A DNA stretch of 64,000 nucleotides, taken from positions 1 to 64,000 of the forward strand of contig CACYME010000021.1 in NCBI GenBank assembly GCA_902775475.1, written 5' to 3'. This stretch comes from an uncultured Prevotellaceae bacterium (GTDB taxonomy: Bacteria; Bacteroidota; Bacteroidia; Bacteroidales; Bacteroidaceae). The position numbers and the translations under genes are program-made. Positions 25,408 to 34,558 of this stretch are shown here, one piece after another; the first letter of the stretch is position 1; every line of letters starts with the position of its first letter. The notes below the pieces were generated by a model. That model ran no database searches and was not told the origin of the DNA. It saw only the letters and a list, made by a program, of their open reading frames with translations.

Positions 25408-27801
25408 TCACTCACTCTTGATGCTATGTATCGGGTTCTCGTTGGCCGTTCGCCAGCTCTGGATGACGACGGTGCCCAGCGTGATGAGGGCAACGATGAG
25501 GAGCGCCAGCGGGAAGAGCCACCAGTAGACGGGCGTTCGCTCAACAAACGACTGAAGCCATTGGCGCCCAAAATACCAGGCCAGCGGAGCACCCACGGCG
25601 AAGCTCACGGCCAGCAGCCACACATAGCGGCGGCAGAGCAGGCGCAGCACCTCGGCCGTCGTTGAGCCGAAGACCTTGCGGATGCCTATCTCCTTGCGGC
25701 GGTATTCGGTTTCGAACATCGTCAGGCAGAATACTCCAATCAGCGTGATGACCAGACAGACGGCGCAGAACCAGCCCACCTGGCTGATGAAGCGGAACTC
25801 GTCCTGATAGAGCTGTTCCAGCTGCTCATCGAGGAACTGCACCTCGATGTCCTCGCCGCCACTCATGCTGGTCAGTTTGTCGTGCAGCTGGCGGCGCATC
25901 TGCAACTTGTCAATGCCCTTGGACACACGCACGTTCACCACATTCGCCATGTCGTAGGCCTTAACATATCGGTTGCCCATGACGAGGAAGGCCACGGGCT
26001 CCTGCGTGCGGTCCTTACGCGTGGAGGCATAGCGGATGTCCTCGCAGATGCCCACCACGGGCATGTCGTTCTTCAGCAGCTCCTTGTCAATCTCCACCCA
26101 CGGCCACTGGCGGCGGGCCGCCTCGTTGATGATATAGACGTCGCCGTCGTGCTCGTTGAAGTCGCGGCCTTCCACTATCTTGATGCCCATCGTCTTCAAG
26201 TAATGGCAGTCCACGGGCATGCAGGTGAAGGTGATGGTGTGCTCGTCGTCGCCCCGACCCCAGCCCATATAGCTGTCCCTGGTGCCCAGCATGAAGCGCG
26301 AGTAGCTCACGTTGCTCACGCCGCCCAGCTGCATCAGCTCGCCACGCACGGCCTCCTTCTTGTCCATCAGCTCGTCGTTTAGGACGGCGCAGAGCACCTC
26401 GTCCTTCTGGAAGCCGTAGTCGCTCTGATAGATGAAACGGCTCTGCAGGAGCAGGATGCCGATGTAGCTCACCATGAGCAGGGCGATGCCCAGCTGCAGG
26501 CCCACGAGCATGGTGCGCAGCCGCCGGCCCTTGGGCGTCAGTCCGAACGAGCCTTTCAGCACCAGTGCGGGCTGGAACGAGGTGGCGAAGAAGGCGGGAT
26601 AGGTGCCCGCCGCCAACCCTACGCCCACGGCCAGCGCCACCATCAGGGCCACTGTCTGCCAGTGGTCGCCCAGAGCCAGGCTGCCCTGCAGCAGTCTGGT
26701 ATGCTGCGATGTCATCGCAGCACAGAGCAGGAGCGCCAGCCCACAGGCCAGCAACGCCGTGACCACGCTCTCGCCGACGAGGCCCAGGCGCAGACGGCCC
26801 ACGCCCTCGCCCAGCACGCGACGGGTGTTGATGCCCTTGATGCGCATGGGGCTCTCGGCCAGCGTGAAATTGAGGAAGTTAATGGCGGCAATAACGATGA
26901 TGAGCACGCAGGCCAGCTCCAGCACGAAAAGCATGGCGGGGTTGCCCTTGTCGCCGTCGGCCACGCCCGAGAAGTAGGTCTCGCTGATGGGCCGTAGGCG
27001 GAACTCCTCGCCGCCGAAGTGGGCGTCGAACTGCCGCTCGAACTCAGCCTTGTCGGCCTCCACCATGTCGCCGCGGTCCAGGGCGTCGCCCATCAGCTGC
27101 TGCATCAGCTGCTGCTTCACCTGCTTGCCGAAGCCCTGCAGCAGCGTCGTGGCATCCACGCCCGGGAGCAGCTTCACGAAGAGGTTGTAGCTCCACTCGC
27201 TCAGGTCTTCCATGGCAAAGGACGTAGGATAATAGATGTGGTTCTTCATCGAGCAGTTGTCGGGGAAGTCCTCGTAGACGCCGTGCACGGTGAGCGTGTC
27301 GGTCTTGTGGCAGAACGACTGCCCCACGGCATCTACCCGTCCGTAGAGCTTGCGGGCCAGCGAGGCGGGGATGAGTGCGCTTTTCTCGCCATAGTCGTCC
27401 CAGCTGAGCCGTCCGTCGAGGCAGCGGGCAGCGATGGCACCGAAGGGCGTCAGGTTCGTGCCCGTGACCTGATGCTCCACCTGGCGGTCGCCCACCACGA
27501 TGAGCCTGCTCTCAGACCAGCAGGCCAGCTCGCTCACGGCCTCCACCTGCGGCATCTGGGCGATGATGGCATGCATGCGACGGTTGCAGTAGGTGCCCCA
27601 CGCGGCCTCGGCGTTCATCTTCGTCTCCAGTCGGTAGACGCGGTCGCCGTCGGCGATGTTCCTATTGTACGAGCGGTTGTAGTCCACCTGCGTCATCAGC
27701 AGGAAGAAGGCGGCGAAGGCCACCGTGAGGCCCGCCAGGTTCAGCGTCGTGGCGGTCTTGAAGCGGCGCGCCATGTGCCAGCTGTTCTTCAGTATGTTCA
27801 T
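25408..27801 (-). CDS. FtsX/MacB-type ABC transporter permease (797 aa)
   Basis: Same architecture as the permease at 5643: an N-terminal helix (NLAGLTVAFAAFFLLMTQV), a large extracytoplasmic domain, a first helix bundle about 280-430, a second extracytoplasmic domain, and a terminal FtsX bundle preceded by EYRRKEIGIRKVFGS. It ends in NENPIHSIKSE. No ATPase gene lies beside it. The -7 box TACCTTTG (complement of 27827-27834) and operator copy B 49 bp further upstream place it in the same putative regulon as the other permeases. Substrate unknown. Confidence 0.85.
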   Translation of the reverse strand: MNILKNSWHMARRFKTATTLNLAGLTVAFAAFFLLMTQVDYNRSYNRNIADGDRVYRLETKMNAEAAWGTYCNRRMHAIIAQMPQVEAVSELACWSESRLIVVGDRQVEHQVTGTNLTPFGAIAARCLDGRLSWDDYGEKSALIPASLARKLYGRVDAVGQSFCHKTDTLTVHGVYEDFPDNCSMKNHIYYPTSFAMEDLSEWSYNLFVKLLPGVDATTLLQGFGKQVKQQLMQQLMGDALDRGDMVEADKAEFERQFDAHFGGEEFRLRPISETYFSGVADGDKGNPAMLFVLELACVLIIVIAAINFLNFTLAESPMRIKGINTRRVLGEGVGRLRLGLVGESVVTALLACGLALLLCAAMTSQHTRLLQGSLALGDHWQTVALMVALAVGVGLAAGTYPAFFATSFQPALVLKGSFGLTPKGRRLRTMLVGLQLGIALLMVSYIGILLLQSRFIYQSDYGFQKDEVLCAVLNDELMDKKEAVRGELMQLGGVSNVSYSRFMLGTRDSYMGWGRGDDEHTITFTCMPVDCHYLKTMGIKIVEGRDFNEHDGDVYIINEAARRQWPWVEIDKELLKNDMPVVGICEDIRYASTRKDRTQEPVAFLVMGNRYVKAYDMANVVNVRVSKGIDKLQMRRQLHDKLTSMSGGEDIEVQFLDEQLEQLYQDEFRFISQVGWFCAVCLVITLIGVFCLTMFETEYRRKEIGIRKVFGSTTAEVLRLLCRRYVWLLAVSFAVGAPLAWYFGRQWLQSFVERTPVYWWLFPLALLIVALITLGTVVIQSWRTANENPIHSIKSE

Positions 27802-27883
27802 TGTTCTGCTTTGCTAAAAAACGCCACAAAGGTAAGCAGAAAAAGCAGAACCGCCAAGGCTCGCGGCCCCGACGGAAGCAGAT

Positions 27884-27923
27884 TGTCTAAAAATTATACA
27901 CTTCGCTGTATGATTCTTTGACA
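27884..27923 (-). promoter_or_regulatory. Operator copy B upstream of the FtsX permease at 25408-27801
   Basis: Proximal dyad TGTCTAAAAATTATACA (27884-27900), 6-bp spacer, distal dyad TGTATGATTCTTTGACA (27907-27923). On the gene's strand it is nearly identical to copy A over 40 bp. 49 bp separate it from the -7 box. Confidence 0.75.
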
Positions 27924-27973
27924 GAATGGTGGCAGGCAGAGAGCTGTCACAGCTGTCCGCCTGCCGAGAGAGA

Positions 27974-28092
27974 GAATTAGCCCCACCCCCTTGCCCCTCC
28001 CAAGGGAGGGGAGTAGTTACTTTTGCTTGCAGAATCATCTGCGAAAGGCCTATATTCCCCTCCCAGGGTGGGGCTGGAGGGAGGGGACAGTT
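27974..28092. repeat. REP/BIME pair upstream of the permease promoter
   Basis: Two inverted REP units: CCCCACCCCCTTGCCCCTCC with AGGGAGGGGAGTAGTTAC, then after about 30 bp the mirror version CCCCTCCCAGGGTGGGGCTG. The layout matches the coding-region element at 17131-17287. Confidence 0.7.
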
Positions 28093-28095
28093 CCC

Positions 28096-28653
28096 TTATC
28101 TCTGCTGCGTGAGCAGTTCGTCGCGCAGCAGCGGCAGGTTGTTCACGGCCACGAGCCACGCCAGCTGGTAGGGTTGCGAACCTGAGGCGCGATGATAGGT
28201 GTAGACGTGGTTCACGCTCGTGTCGGGAAGCAGGGTGTAGGTGGTCTTGTCGAGCGGCTCGTCGAAGCTGCCCTTGCGCGGGTTCCAGCGGCTGTACTCC
28301 ACGCTGTAGGCTCCCGTCGTGGTGGTGTAGTCGAGCCTGCCGGTGCACACCCACTGGCCCTGATGCCAGCGGTGGGTGGTGCGGCTGAGCAGCAGGCCGT
28401 CGGCATCGTAGGCATAGTCGTACTGGTAGCGCGGCCTCAGACTGACGGCGCCACGGCGGCCCCACCGGCGCTCGTAGACGAAGGCCGTGGCGATACGGCC
28501 GTCGGCGTTGCGCTCCACATTGTAGGCGAAGTCGCCCTCGGTGCCGTTCATGGCCTGTTCATAGACGTCGCTGATGGTCTCAGCGGTGAGCACTTGTGCC
28601 TTCGTGGCCAGCGTGGCCAGGCACATCACGGTTGCAAAGAATAGCTTTTTCAT
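28096..28653 (-). CDS. Small exported protein, DUF3836-like
   Basis: A 185-residue protein with signal peptide MKKLFFATVMCLATLATKAQ, then a beta-rich body (YQYDYAYDADGLLLSRTTH, SVEYSRWNPRKGSFDEPL) ending in a helical LVAVNNLPLLRDELL. It resembles the DUF3836 family of Bacteroidales exported proteins; that assignment is by overall appearance. I chose the ATG at 28653; one at 28659 would add two residues, and the frame from 28722 adds non-coding leader. Promoter TAACTTTG (complement of 28752-28759). Operator copy C lies 49 bp beyond, so this protein is a predicted member of the FtsX regulon. Confidence 0.7.
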   Translation of the reverse strand: MKKLFFATVMCLATLATKAQVLTAETISDVYEQAMNGTEGDFAYNVERNADGRIATAFVYERRWGRRGAVSLRPRYQYDYAYDADGLLLSRTTHRWHQGQWVCTGRLDYTTTTGAYSVEYSRWNPRKGSFDEPLDKTTYTLLPDTSVNHVYTYHRASGSQPYQLAWLVAVNNLPLLRDELLTQQR

Positions 28654-28808
28654 TGTCATGCAGTGTTTAATGGTTATTGTTCTTTTTTTTATAATACACG
28701 CAGGCGTCACCGTTTGTGGCACGCTGCCCGCGCTTTTTCTTTTTCACACTGCAAAGTTAGCACCTTTCCCCTGCCCTTCCAATCTTTTTCCCTGCCGCAG
28801 AGGCGGGT

Positions 28809-28848
28809 TGTCAAATCTTTATACACTTCGTTGTATGATTCTTTGACA
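28809..28848 (-). promoter_or_regulatory. Operator copy C upstream of the DUF3836-like gene
   Basis: Dyads TGTCAAATCTTTATACA (28809-28825) and TGTATGATTCTTTGACA (28832-28848) with a 6-bp spacer; 49 bp from the -7 box TAACTTTG of the gene at 28096-28653. Confidence 0.75.
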
Positions 28849-28927
28849 CCGTCCGCAAAAAATCCGACGTGGGCGGACAGAAATACGCCTGCGTCGGATT
28901 TTCGCAAACCGAGGTTCCATTCGTTTG

Positions 28928-31318
28928 CTACTCGCTCTTCAGGTAGCGCACGGGATTGCCCACAGCCACGCGCCAGCAGCCCAGCGCCACCACACCGAGT
29001 ACCACGGCCAGCACCGCCAGTGCCCCCGCGAGGAAGAGCCACGGCACGAGCGGTGTCTGCTCGCTGAACTGCTGCAGCCAGAGGCGGGCTACGAAGAAGG
29101 CCGCCAGCGCCCCCACCACCACGGCGGGCACGGCCACGCGGAGCACATCGCGCAGGAACAGGGCGAGCACCTCGCGGATGCGGGCACCGTTCACCTTGCG
29201 GATGGCTATCTCCTTCTGCCGACGGCTCACCTCACCCGCCATGTAGCCGATGAGGGCGATGAGGGCGATGACGAGCGTCACCAGTCCGCCGATGAGCACC
29301 ATCTGGCGGAAGGAGCGCGAGTCGTTGTAGAGCTGGGTAATGAGGTTGGTATAGGGCTCGAGCACCACGTCGCTCGTGGGCAGCAGCTCCTGAATGCGGC
29401 GGTTGGCCTCTTGCAGCGCCTCGGCCGTGCGGTGGTGGAAGCGCACCCAGACGACGGGCATCTGGACATCGGGTGTCTTGCGGTAGAACATAATCGACGG
29501 GCGTTCATCGGCCTGAGCGATGCTGCCTAAGCGGATGTCGGGGTAGATGCCCACGATGGTGAGCGCGATGCCGCCGAACGACGAGCAGTGCACCTGCTGG
29601 CCCAGCGCCGTGTCCCAGCCTGCCAGCTGCTTCATGCGTTGCTCGAAGCGCTGGCTCACCATCACCTCGCTGATGCTGTCGCTGCCCTCGGTGAACGTGC
29701 GGCCTGCCACGACGGGGATGTCCAGCGTCTTCAGGAAGCCGTCGCCCGTGAAGTAGAGGTCGGCCACGTTCATGTATTCCCGGGGGTCGTCGGGCAGCGT
29801 GATATTGTCGCCGCTCTGGAAGTCGGCGAGCACCACGGTCGAGGTGGTGACGCTCTTCACCGACGACAGCTTGCGCAGCTCCTCGATGAGCAGCTGCTTC
29901 TGCTGGGTGTTAAGTTCCCGACGGTGGTAGACGGCCATGTCGCGGTATTCGTAGCCAGGCTCGTCGTTCACCATGAGCTGATACTGGCGGTTGATGATGC
30001 CGAGCAGCGTCAGCAGGAAGCTGGCACAGGCAAACTGCACGCCGAGGAGGACGAGCTTCCAGTGGCGGTGGCTCTGCCGATAGCGGCGGAAGGCCACGGC
30101 CACGGGCACACGGGCATAGAGCCAGCTGGGCACCAGCCCCGTGACGAGCAGCACCAGCAGGGCCACCAGCGACAGCCATCGCCACGACACGGCCACAAGC
30201 GACAGCAGCGGCGCTCCCGTCAGGTGCTCTGCCACGTCGCGGAAGAGGTAGAGCAGCGCCCCCGCCAGCAGCATGGCCAGCAGCAGATGGACCACGGCCT
30301 CGGCCATCACCATAGTATATATATTGTGGCGCTGGGCACCGTAGCACTTGTGCACGGCCATCTCCTTCGCCCGTCCCGTGATGCTGCCCACGACGATGAG
30401 CAGATAGTTCATCACGGCGCAGAAGATGAGCACGAAGGCCAGGATGCTGAGAATCCACATCATGCGCCGATGGGCCGGGTCCTTGGTGTTGAACTGCGTA
30501 ATGGGTGTGAACGTGAACCCCATCTCCACGCCGGCTTCGCTCAGCTCCTCCACGTCGACGTTCTCCCGCATCATCTTCTGCCACAGCGGCTTCAGGGCTT
30601 CGGGCTGCGTGCCCTCGGCCAGTCGCACGAAGCTGCGGTAGCGGTCGTTGCCCACCCAGTTGTCGCGCCCGTCCCACGTCAACCGCGTGATGGTAGGCAT
30701 GGCCAGCAGCACGTCGAGGTCGTTGAGCATGGAGTTGAGGGGGATGTCCTCGAAGACGCCGCCCACGGTAAGGGGCAGGCTCTCGGTGTCGTTGAGGTAG
30801 ATTTTCATGCCTATCACCTCGGCCAGGGCACGCTTCCCCGAGGCCGAGGACAGCTTCTCCATCATCGACCGCGGAATCATGCAGTAGTCGGTGCGCGACA
30901 GCACCTCCTTAGGGTCCCCGGCCAGCACCCGGAAGGGGAACACGTCGAAGAAACAGCTGTCCACCAGCACTACGTTGGCACGCAGCCGGTGGTTGTCGTC
31001 GGTCACGATGCGGAAGTCGTCGAACACGCGGGTGAAGCGGGTAGCGGCCTCCACCTGTGGGCAATAGCGCCTCAGCCCCGGCGCGATGGCCCCCGCACAC
31101 TGCGGGTATTCCTTGTATTCGCCTTCGCGCACGATGGTTTCGCTCACCACATAGGTGCGCTGGCTGGTGGGGAAGAAGCTGTCGAAGCTGCCCTCGAAGG
31201 CCACCTTGCCTACCAGCACCACGCCGGCAGCCAGCGCCACGCCCAGACAGACAATCTTCACCACATTGTGCTGTCCCCGCCGACCCAGGGCGAGGAATGC
31301 TTTCAGAATCTGTTTCAT
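28928..31318 (-). CDS. FtsX/MacB-type ABC transporter permease (796 aa)
   Basis: Third permease of the set. N-terminal helix VVKIVCLGVALAAGVVLVG, two extracytoplasmic domains, two helix bundles (about 285-430 and 670-790), coupling motif SRRQKEIAIRKVNGARI, and the tail AVGNPVRYLKSE. I chose the ATG at 31318 because the -7 box TACCTTTG (complement of 31337-31344) overlaps the longer start at 31339. Operator copy D lies 49 bp beyond the -7 box. Like the permease at 25408 it has no adjacent ATPase. The extracytoplasmic domains differ markedly between the three permeases, which may mean different partners or substrates. Confidence 0.85.
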   Translation of the reverse strand: MKQILKAFLALGRRGQHNVVKIVCLGVALAAGVVLVGKVAFEGSFDSFFPTSQRTYVVSETIVREGEYKEYPQCAGAIAPGLRRYCPQVEAATRFTRVFDDFRIVTDDNHRLRANVVLVDSCFFDVFPFRVLAGDPKEVLSRTDYCMIPRSMMEKLSSASGKRALAEVIGMKIYLNDTESLPLTVGGVFEDIPLNSMLNDLDVLLAMPTITRLTWDGRDNWVGNDRYRSFVRLAEGTQPEALKPLWQKMMRENVDVEELSEAGVEMGFTFTPITQFNTKDPAHRRMMWILSILAFVLIFCAVMNYLLIVVGSITGRAKEMAVHKCYGAQRHNIYTMVMAEAVVHLLLAMLLAGALLYLFRDVAEHLTGAPLLSLVAVSWRWLSLVALLVLLVTGLVPSWLYARVPVAVAFRRYRQSHRHWKLVLLGVQFACASFLLTLLGIINRQYQLMVNDEPGYEYRDMAVYHRRELNTQQKQLLIEELRKLSSVKSVTTSTVVLADFQSGDNITLPDDPREYMNVADLYFTGDGFLKTLDIPVVAGRTFTEGSDSISEVMVSQRFEQRMKQLAGWDTALGQQVHCSSFGGIALTIVGIYPDIRLGSIAQADERPSIMFYRKTPDVQMPVVWVRFHHRTAEALQEANRRIQELLPTSDVVLEPYTNLITQLYNDSRSFRQMVLIGGLVTLVIALIALIGYMAGEVSRRQKEIAIRKVNGARIREVLALFLRDVLRVAVPAVVVGALAAFFVARLWLQQFSEQTPLVPWLFLAGALAVLAVVLGVVALGCWRVAVGNPVRYLKSE

Positions 31319-31393
31319 CTTTATCCAGTTTTGCTGCAAAGGTACGCCAAAATGGCGGAACGGCCAAGCACGGGAAGGCCGTCTGTTGCAGAT

Positions 31394-31433
31394 TGTCTAA
31401 AAATTATACACCTCGCCGTCCAACTTTTAGACA
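31394..31433. promoter_or_regulatory. Operator copy D between divergent promoters
   Basis: Dyads TGTCTAAAAATTATACA (31394-31410) and CGTCCAACTTTTAGACA (31417-31433), 6 bp apart. The first is 49 bp from the -7 box of the permease gene (minus strand); the second is 30 bp from the -7 box TATCTTTG (31464-31471) of the membrane-bound regulator gene (plus strand). One site may thus control both directions. Confidence 0.7.
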
Positions 31434-31475
31434 ATCTTAACGCTGTGTTAGGAGAAAAATGCCTATCTTTGCAGC

Positions 31476-32201
31476 ATGAAACGAAGTCATGCCCTCATTG
31501 TGCTCCTGGTGCTCATCGGCAGCACCGTCGTCAGCAGCCTCTACGGCTACGGCAGCGCCAAGGCCCGTGTGGACGCCGACCTGCGGCAGGCCCTGGCGCT
31601 GACCATGCAGGAACAGCCCTCCGACGTCATCACCGCCGACACCATCCGCGTGTTCAACAGTCATCTGCAGATGGCCGAGCTGCGTGGACGCGCCACACTG
31701 GCCGTCGACACGCGCCAGCGCCACTTCCGCTGCTACGCCCACTGTTCCGAGGCCACGGTGTTCAGCCTCTCTGACCAGCGTCCGGCGACAGCGCTGCTGA
31801 TGCTCACCGCTGCATGGGCCGCGCTGTGCCTCTTCTTGCGCAGGGGCAGGAAGGACCTCGTCCCGGCGGCACTTCCAGCGGCAAAGCCTATCATCTTCAA
31901 CGCCTCGCCCTCTCAGGAGTATGGCGGCCTGTGCCTGGCCGACGGCACCTTCATCTCGGCAGCGACGGGCGAGGAGGTGCACCTGACACCCATGCAACAC
32001 CAGCTCATGGAGCTCTTCTTCCGCTCGCCCCGCCATGTGCTCTCAAAGACGGAGATTTGCGAAGCTCTCTGGCCGAAGAAAGACGACCCCAGCGAGACGC
32101 TCTACACGCTCATCCGCCGGCTGAAGCCCATCGTAGAGCAGCATTCGGCGCTCCGCATCGCCTCCGACCGCGGCCGGGCTTACCGCCTGTCGCCCAAATA
32201 G
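31476..32201 (+). CDS. Membrane-anchored winged-helix transcription regulator
   Basis: A 241-residue protein with two membrane helices (about 6-24 and 104-121), a periplasmic domain of about 80 residues between them, and a cytoplasmic C-terminal OmpR/PhoB-type winged helix (about 155-238: LTPMQHQLMELFF ... ETLYTLIRRLKPI). The layout resembles ToxR/CadC but with the DNA-binding domain at the C-terminus. Two periplasmic cysteines in a CX3C spacing (RCYAHC, 86 and 90) could form a redox switch; that is inference. The ATG lies 4 bp after the -7 box TATCTTTG (31464-31471), so it is nearly leaderless. The outer-membrane barrel gene downstream is the likely target. Confidence 0.8.
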   Translation: MKRSHALIVLLVLIGSTVVSSLYGYGSAKARVDADLRQALALTMQEQPSDVITADTIRVFNSHLQMAELRGRATLAVDTRQRHFRCYAHCSEATVFSLSDQRPATALLMLTAAWAALCLFLRRGRKDLVPAALPAAKPIIFNASPSQEYGGLCLADGTFISAATGEEVHLTPMQHQLMELFFRSPRHVLSKTEICEALWPKKDDPSETLYTLIRRLKPIVEQHSALRIASDRGRAYRLSPK

Positions 32202-32221
32202 ATAGCATCTGACAACGTCGC

Positions 32222-32289
32222 TGTCAGCCAATTGTCAGACAAATGTCAGGAAGTTTTTTCGACTGTCTCAGAGTCTCTTCATACCTTTG
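32222..32289 (+). promoter_or_regulatory. Three direct repeats and promoter of the outer-membrane barrel gene
   Basis: TGTCAG occurs at 32222, 32233 and 32244, exactly 11 bp apart, followed by the -7 box TACCTTTG (32282-32289). OmpR-type winged helices typically bind tandem direct repeats at 10-11 bp spacing, so the regulator encoded immediately upstream is the natural candidate. Confidence 0.65.
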
Positions 32290-32314
32290 CACCACGTAAA
32301 CAAAGCAAAGCGAT

Positions 32315-34336
32315 ATGAAGAGACTCTTTTTGATGGTTGCCCTCGCCGCTGTCGTGGCAGCCGAGGCACAGGAAGTAGAACTACAGGAGGTGACCGTGCG
32401 CGGTGCCCGCACGGTGCAGCAGCCCGACGGCCGATGGATTTATCCCTCGAAGGAAGAGCTGGCGCACTCCACCGACGGCTACTCGCTGCTGGCGAAGCTG
32501 GCGCTGCCCCACATCCGCGTGGACGAGGCGCTGCACACCGTGACGGCGCTCTCGTCGACGGGCAGCGTGCAGGTGCGCATCAACGACGTGGAGGCCTCGC
32601 GCGAGGAGCTGCTCGCCCTCGACCTGCAGGGCGTGGAGCGCATCGAGTTCATCGACAGCCCCGGCGTGCGCTATGGCGAAGGCGTGGCCTACATTATTAA
32701 CCTACGCGTGCGCAAGCCCATCAGCGGCTACGTCGTCGGTACCAACCTGACGAACACGCTGACGGCGGTGAACGGCGACGAGACGGTCTACGGCAAGGTG
32801 AACCGCGGGTGCAGCGAGCTGGCCGCCAGCTACTCGCTCGACTACCAGCGCTTCACCGGCAGCGAATACGACGAGCGGGCCACCTACACGATGGAAGACG
32901 GAAGACAGACCACATTCGACCGCCACCAGACCGAGGGCCGCAACAGCAGCCTGAGCCACCGCGCCCAGCTGACCTACAGCCTGAGCGACACCGCCTACGT
33001 GCTGCAGGCCCGGCTGAGCGCCAGCCGCGACCTTGCCCCGATGTCCAGTATGGCGACGTATCACGTCGCCCCCCAGGAATACACCGACCGCTCCAGCTCG
33101 CGCACCTCCTCCCCCACCCTCGACCTCTACTACCATCAGGACTACCAGCGCCACCAGTCGCTGACGGCCAACGTCGTGGGCACCTGCATCAGCAGCCGCA
33201 GCACCGCCGAGAGCAACGAGGGCACGCCCTACGCCTACGCCACCCGTGGGCGCACCTACTCGCTCTGGGGCGAGGCCATCTACGAGAACCGCCTGCACCC
33301 CTTCACGCTGAGCATCGGCACGCAGATAGCCCAGCGCTACAGCCACAACCGCTACACGGGCGATGCCGAGGCCGTGAACCGCATGCGCACATCGAGTGCC
33401 TATCTTTTCTCGCTAGTGAAGGGAAAGCTGAAGGGACTCAGCTACTCTGGCGGACTGGGGCTGAGCCGACGCTACTACCGGCAGGGAGCCGACGACCAGG
33501 AGTTCTGGCTGCTGCGGCCGAAGCTGAGCCTGAGCTATGCGCTGGCTCCCCGACTACGGGCACGATACGACTTCGAGACTTCGCAGCACACCTCGCAGAT
33601 AGCGCTGGTGAGCAACGTGAGCATCAAGCAGAACCAGCTGGAGACGCTTGTGGGCAACCCCACGCTGAGGCCCAACCGCGTGACGAGCCACGACCTGCGG
33701 CTGACCTACACCGCGCCGAGGCTGATGAGCGAGCTGCAGGGCTACTACCGCCTGAACGCCCACTGCAACATGGAGCAGTACATCCGCCGCGACGGCCATT
33801 TCTACAAGACGCAGAGCAACGACGGCAACGCCTGCAACTACTTCTACTTTCAGAGCTACAACCAGTGGGAGGCCGTCGCCGAGCATCTCACCGTCACCAT
33901 CTATGGCGGGCTGTGGCGCTTCCTCAACTACGGCCCCGACTACACGCACACCTACACCGCCTTCAACGGGGGCCTCTCCGTGCAGGCCTACCTGGGTCGC
34001 TGGACGCTGGGGGCCTATGCCGACAACGGCTGGAACTTCATGGAGGGCGAGCACCGCGGTCACCAGGCGCCGGCGTGGTATTTCACCGCCACCTACCAGC
34101 CGCACCCGCGGCTCTCGCTGTCGCTCTATGCCCAGCATCCCTTTGCCCAGCACCCACGGTCGTACAAAACGGAGATTGAGAGCCGCTACCTGCACAAAGA
34201 CATCGTCAGACGTCAGCGCGACTATGGCAACATGCTGACGCTGAACCTCACCTACCGCCTGGACCGTGGCCGACGCTACCGCGACATCCAGCGACAGATG
34301 AACCACGAGGACACCGACACGGGGATTCTCAAGTAA
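32315..34336 (+). CDS. TonB-dependent-receptor-like outer-membrane beta-barrel protein
   Basis: A 673-residue outer-membrane protein. Signal peptide MKRLFLMVALAAVVAAEAQ; a short plug-like domain starts at VELQEVTVRGARTV and includes VQVRINDVEASREELL and VERIEFIDSPGVRYGEG, blocks common in the Bacteroidetes outer-membrane barrel family 3. The rest is a beta-barrel of alternating aromatic strands. There is no carboxypeptidase-like N-terminal domain, so it is not a SusC. It lies 113 bp after the membrane-bound regulator gene, a pairing I take to be regulator and target. Ligand unknown. Confidence 0.8.
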   Translation: MKRLFLMVALAAVVAAEAQEVELQEVTVRGARTVQQPDGRWIYPSKEELAHSTDGYSLLAKLALPHIRVDEALHTVTALSSTGSVQVRINDVEASREELLALDLQGVERIEFIDSPGVRYGEGVAYIINLRVRKPISGYVVGTNLTNTLTAVNGDETVYGKVNRGCSELAASYSLDYQRFTGSEYDERATYTMEDGRQTTFDRHQTEGRNSSLSHRAQLTYSLSDTAYVLQARLSASRDLAPMSSMATYHVAPQEYTDRSSSRTSSPTLDLYYHQDYQRHQSLTANVVGTCISSRSTAESNEGTPYAYATRGRTYSLWGEAIYENRLHPFTLSIGTQIAQRYSHNRYTGDAEAVNRMRTSSAYLFSLVKGKLKGLSYSGGLGLSRRYYRQGADDQEFWLLRPKLSLSYALAPRLRARYDFETSQHTSQIALVSNVSIKQNQLETLVGNPTLRPNRVTSHDLRLTYTAPRLMSELQGYYRLNAHCNMEQYIRRDGHFYKTQSNDGNACNYFYFQSYNQWEAVAEHLTVTIYGGLWRFLNYGPDYTHTYTAFNGGLSVQAYLGRWTLGAYADNGWNFMEGEHRGHQAPAWYFTATYQPHPRLSLSLYAQHPFAQHPRSYKTEIESRYLHKDIVRRQRDYGNMLTLNLTYRLDRGRRYRDIQRQMNHEDTDTGILK

Positions 34337-34416
34337 ATTCTGGGGAACAGAAACCTGAGCGAATGCGCGAACTTGAACTCCTTAAAAGAAGTAAGCTGAC
34401 TGGTCGGCTATTGGAA

Positions 34417-34497
34417 TTTACACTTTTCAATTGATTTCGACCCGCAAAATCTACACTTTTCAATGAGTTTTTGCGCTGCAAATTTACACTTTTCAAT
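34417..34497. repeat. Three 33-bp iteron-like direct repeats
   Basis: TTTACACTTTTCAAT at 34417-34431 and 34483-34497, and TCTACACTTTTCAAT at 34450-34464, spaced exactly 33 bp. The DNA between them is only loosely similar (CCGCAAAA, CTGCAAA). They lie in the 222-bp gap between two convergent genes, where no promoter is expected. Confidence 0.75.
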
Positions 34498-34558
34498 CGA
34501 AACTGCCAAATTATTGCGATATAATCTTCCCATAGGTAAAGAAACTCCCTATGCCCCC

